The notes under the pieces: model-generated
The model's input: only the letters and a program-made list of their open reading frames with translations
Told to the model about the DNA's origin: nothing
The model's database searches: none
Made by a program: the position numbers and the translations under genes
Origin: Anaerolineaceae bacterium UBA700
GTDB taxonomy: Bacteria > Chloroflexota > Anaerolineae > Anaerolineales > Anaerolineaceae
DNA length: 5,795 bases
Direction of reading: 5' to 3'
NCBI GenBank assembly: GCA_002298885.1
Contig: DBMK01000052.1
Location: 1-5,795, forward strand
In this document: positions 4,390 through 5,795 of the stretch, in pieces
Layout of the letters: the number at the start of each line of letters is the position of its first letter
Numbering within the stretch: the stretch's first letter is position 1

Positions 4390-5586
4390 TCATGCATTAC
4401 TGCCGCCAGCAGACGGGACGTTGCGGCGGAAGGGCTGGCCGCGGAAGGGGAACCCGCTGCCGCCGTTGTTGCTGCCGCCGCCATTGCTGCCATTATTGCC
4501 ATTGCCGCCGCCATTTGGGACGCCGAAGTGGAACTGGCCCAGGTCGAACAGCGAGATTCCCATGTAGGCCTTGCCGGCCGACTGGGGATTATCGCCCAGG
4601 GTGACTTTGACGTCGGTGCTAGTCTGAGTGTTCATGTGATAAACCGTCACAGTGACCGTGTCGCCGGGCTTCTTAGCGGCGATGGACTGGACGAAGGCGT
4701 CGGCGGTGGTCACGTCAGCGCCGTCCAGCTTGGTGATGACGTCGTGGACCTTGAGGCCCGCCTTTTCGGCCGGGCTGCCGCTTGCCACACTGCTGACAAA
4801 TATGCCACTGGTCACGCCCTGGGGCAGGCTGAACTGCTTGCCCGGGCCGCCGCGGAAACCGCCTTCGAACTCATTATACTGGATCCCGAGGTAAGCCTTG
4901 CCGTTCTTGTCGCCAAGGGTCACCGCCACGTCGCTGGCTGCGGTGCCGCTCATAACGTGCAGGGTTACCTTGTCACCGGACTTGTGGCTGGCGAGCAGGC
5001 TGGCCAGGGTGTTGGTGGCGCTGAGATTCGTCCCATCGACGGCCAGGATGCGGTCGCCGGCCTTGAGACCGGCCGCGGAGGCCGGACTGTTGGCGTCCAC
5101 CGAGACGATGACCGCCCCAGCGCCAGCGCCCCCCAAGAACTTACCGCCGCGCAGGCCGCCGCCAAAGGGCACCAGGCCCAGGTCGGGATTGCCGTTGTTA
5201 CTGCCGACGGTGAGATTGAGGGTTTCGGGGGTGTCGCCATGGGTCACGCTAAGCTTGAGCACATCGCCCACCTTAACGCTTTTCAAAATATTGCGCAAAT
5301 CGGCCACCGTATTGACGGCCGTATCATTGACTTTTAACAGGATGTCGCCGCGCTTGACTCCCGCGGCCGCAGCGGGGCCGTTGGGAGTGACGACGACCAC
5401 CACCAGGCCGCTCTCTGCGGAACCTGCGGCGGGGGTTGCGACCTGGTTGACAACCATGCCCAACAAATTCTGGGTATCCGGCTGTACCTGGGCGAAGACT
5501 AATTGGCTGCCAAAAACGGCTACGGCTCCCAGGATGAGGAGCGCAACCAATCCGATCCCAACGATTTTAACGGTCTTTCCCTTCAT
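4390..5586 (-). CDS. Exported protein with three PDZ domains and no protease domain
   Basis: This 398-aa protein starts with a basic MKGKTVK and a hydrophobic segment (about 8-31) ending VFAQ, a signal peptide or membrane anchor. Three HtrA-type PDZ domains follow at about 41-128, 135-226 and 231-332. Each has an L-G-hydrophobic first strand (LLGM, DLGL, YLGI), a SGLVVVVV-, AGAVIVSV- or SGIFVSSV-type strand, the AAGVKRGDILLKVND / AAGLKAGDRILAVDG / KAGLKVHDVITKLDG core, and a closing V-x-L-x-V or VTLGD strand. There is no trypsin-like domain and no His-Asp-Ser triad, unlike HtrA/DegP, so it probably binds protein C-termini or acts as a scaffold outside the cytoplasm. After the third PDZ a fourth first-strand motif, GKAYMGIS (338-345), runs into a Gly/Asn-rich tail (358-378). 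The start at 5586 has GGAGG (5597-5601) 10 nt upstream and a clean signal peptide; an in-frame GTG at 5688 is rejected. A histidine kinase gene lies 109 bp downstream. Confidence 0.85.
   Translation of the reverse strand: MKGKTVKIVGIGLVALLILGAVAVFGSQLVFAQVQPDTQNLLGMVVNQVATPAAGSAESGLVVVVVTPNGPAAAAGVKRGDILLKVNDTAVNTVADLRNILKSVKVGDVLKLSVTHGDTPETLNLTVGSNNGNPDLGLVPFGGGLRGGKFLGGAGAGAVIVSVDANSPASAAGLKAGDRILAVDGTNLSATNTLASLLASHKSGDKVTLHVMSGTAASDVAVTLGDKNGKAYLGIQYNEFEGGFRGGPGKQFSLPQGVTSGIFVSSVASGSPAEKAGLKVHDVITKLDGADVTTADAFVQSIAAKKPGDTVTVTVYHMNTQTSTDVKVTLGDNPQSAGKAYMGISLFDLGQFHFGVPNGGGNGNNGSNGGGSNNGGSGFPFRGQPFRRNVPSAGGSNA
4453..4515 (-). repeat. Low-complexity Gly/Asn/Ser codon repeat in the PDZ gene
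   Basis: The DNA is a degenerate GCC/ATT-type trinucleotide run on the plus strand, encoding residues 358-378 made almost only of Gly, Asn and Ser. Such tracts can change length by replication slippage. The encoded stretch is probably a flexible tail after the last folded part of the protein. Confidence 0.8.
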
Positions 5587-5587
5587 T

Positions 5588-5612
5588 TTTTCAAAACCTC
5601 CAAATTTGAAAA
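5588..5612 (-). promoter_or_regulatory. A/T hairpin with the Shine-Dalgarno in its loop
   Basis: TTTTCAAA (5588-5595) and TTTGAAAA (5605-5612) are perfect complements. The 9-nt loop between them contains CCTCC (GGAGG in the message), and the start codon follows directly after the stem. Folding would bring the ribosome site closer to the ATG, which may explain the otherwise long 10-nt spacing. The stem is weak (seven A-U pairs and one G-C), so any effect could depend on temperature. Confidence 0.5.
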
Positions 5613-5613
5613 T

Positions 5614-5647
5614 GCTCTGGCCTGCCGCTCGACCGGCAAGCCAGAGC
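5614..5647 (-). promoter_or_regulatory. GC-rich leader hairpin upstream of the PDZ gene
   Basis: GCTCTGGC (5614-5621) pairs with GCCAGAGC (5640-5647), then after one C/A mismatch TGCCG (5623-5627) pairs with CGGCA (5634-5638) around a 6-nt loop. It ends 27 nt before the start codon. In the message it is followed by an interrupted U-rich stretch (AUUUUCAAAUUU), so it could act as a leader attenuator or a stability element. It is also short enough to be another unrelated palindromic repeat. Confidence 0.5.
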
Positions 5648-5795
5648 TGGCTGGCTCCATATCTCAGGGTCTCCACGAGCACAGCCACAGCTTTGCGTCT
5701 GGAGAAGATCTCGAAGCAGCTATATCTTATCCTATTCGTTTTGTTTTTTGATTGCGGTTTGGTTAAGAAACCTAAATATTTTTGTTTCTGCGCTT
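5648..5795. other. Intergenic leader with no recognisable gene
   Basis: This A/T-rich stretch upstream of the PDZ gene carries no convincing reading frame on either strand. It should hold the promoter of the PDZ gene, but no paired -35 and -10 boxes of acceptable quality were found. A minus-strand TAAGAT near 5730-5735 is a weak -10 candidate without a matching -35. Confidence 0.5.

Noticed and set aside
4333..5337. Long plus-strand reading frame (334 aa) opposite the PDZ gene
   Set aside because: Ala/Gly/Val-rich shadow with no recognisable domain. Three PDZ domains are clear on the minus strand.
5587..5688. In-frame GTG start 34 codons upstream for the PDZ protein
   Set aside because: The extension covers the leader hairpins and would put the signal peptide internally. 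GGAGG precedes the ATG at 5584-5586.

Overview
This is a GC-rich bacterial segment with five protein-coding genes and an unusually high load of intergenic palindromes. The gene mix (NMT1/THI5-type substrate-binding lipoprotein, a small VanW-like exported protein, a PDZ-only exported protein beside a HAMP-type histidine kinase) and the style of the palindromes resemble what is often seen in Chloroflexota such as Anaerolineae. That placement is an inference from gene content, not a demonstrated assignment.

Layout. Positions 1-106 hold a perfect 13-bp hairpin and an A/T-rich leader. Positions 107-1147 (+) encode a substrate-binding lipoprotein. A nested palindromic element (1150-1305) separates it from a converging gene at 1309-1983 (-), a membrane-anchored protein with a divergent VanW-type core. 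That gene has a near-perfect sigma70-type promoter at 2020-2047. Next come a long hairpin (2062-2112), a VOC/glyoxalase-fold protein at 2164-2538 (-), two further palindromes (2559-2605 and 2636-2698), and a sensor histidine kinase at 2718-4280 (-). A 26-bp-arm inverted repeat (4318-4380) lies between the kinase and the upstream gene at 4390-5586 (-), an exported protein with three PDZ domains and no protease domain. Its leader (5587-5795) contains a GC-rich hairpin and an A/T hairpin that places the Shine-Dalgarno sequence in its loop.

How the genes may work together. The four minus-strand genes run in one direction. The PDZ protein and the kinase are 109 bp apart and could be cotranscribed. 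Both have their main non-catalytic parts outside the membrane, so a shared role in sensing the cell envelope is a reasonable hypothesis. No response regulator and no trypsin-like protease is visible here. The substrate-binding protein has no permease or ATPase in the window, so its transporter partners must lie to the left or elsewhere.

No RNA gene, CRISPR array, transposase or phage gene was seen. No known defence or biosynthetic system is evident. The features most worth following up are the PDZ-only/kinase pair, the minimal VanW-like protein, and the several unrelated palindrome families, with a large palindrome in each gene-to-gene gap.
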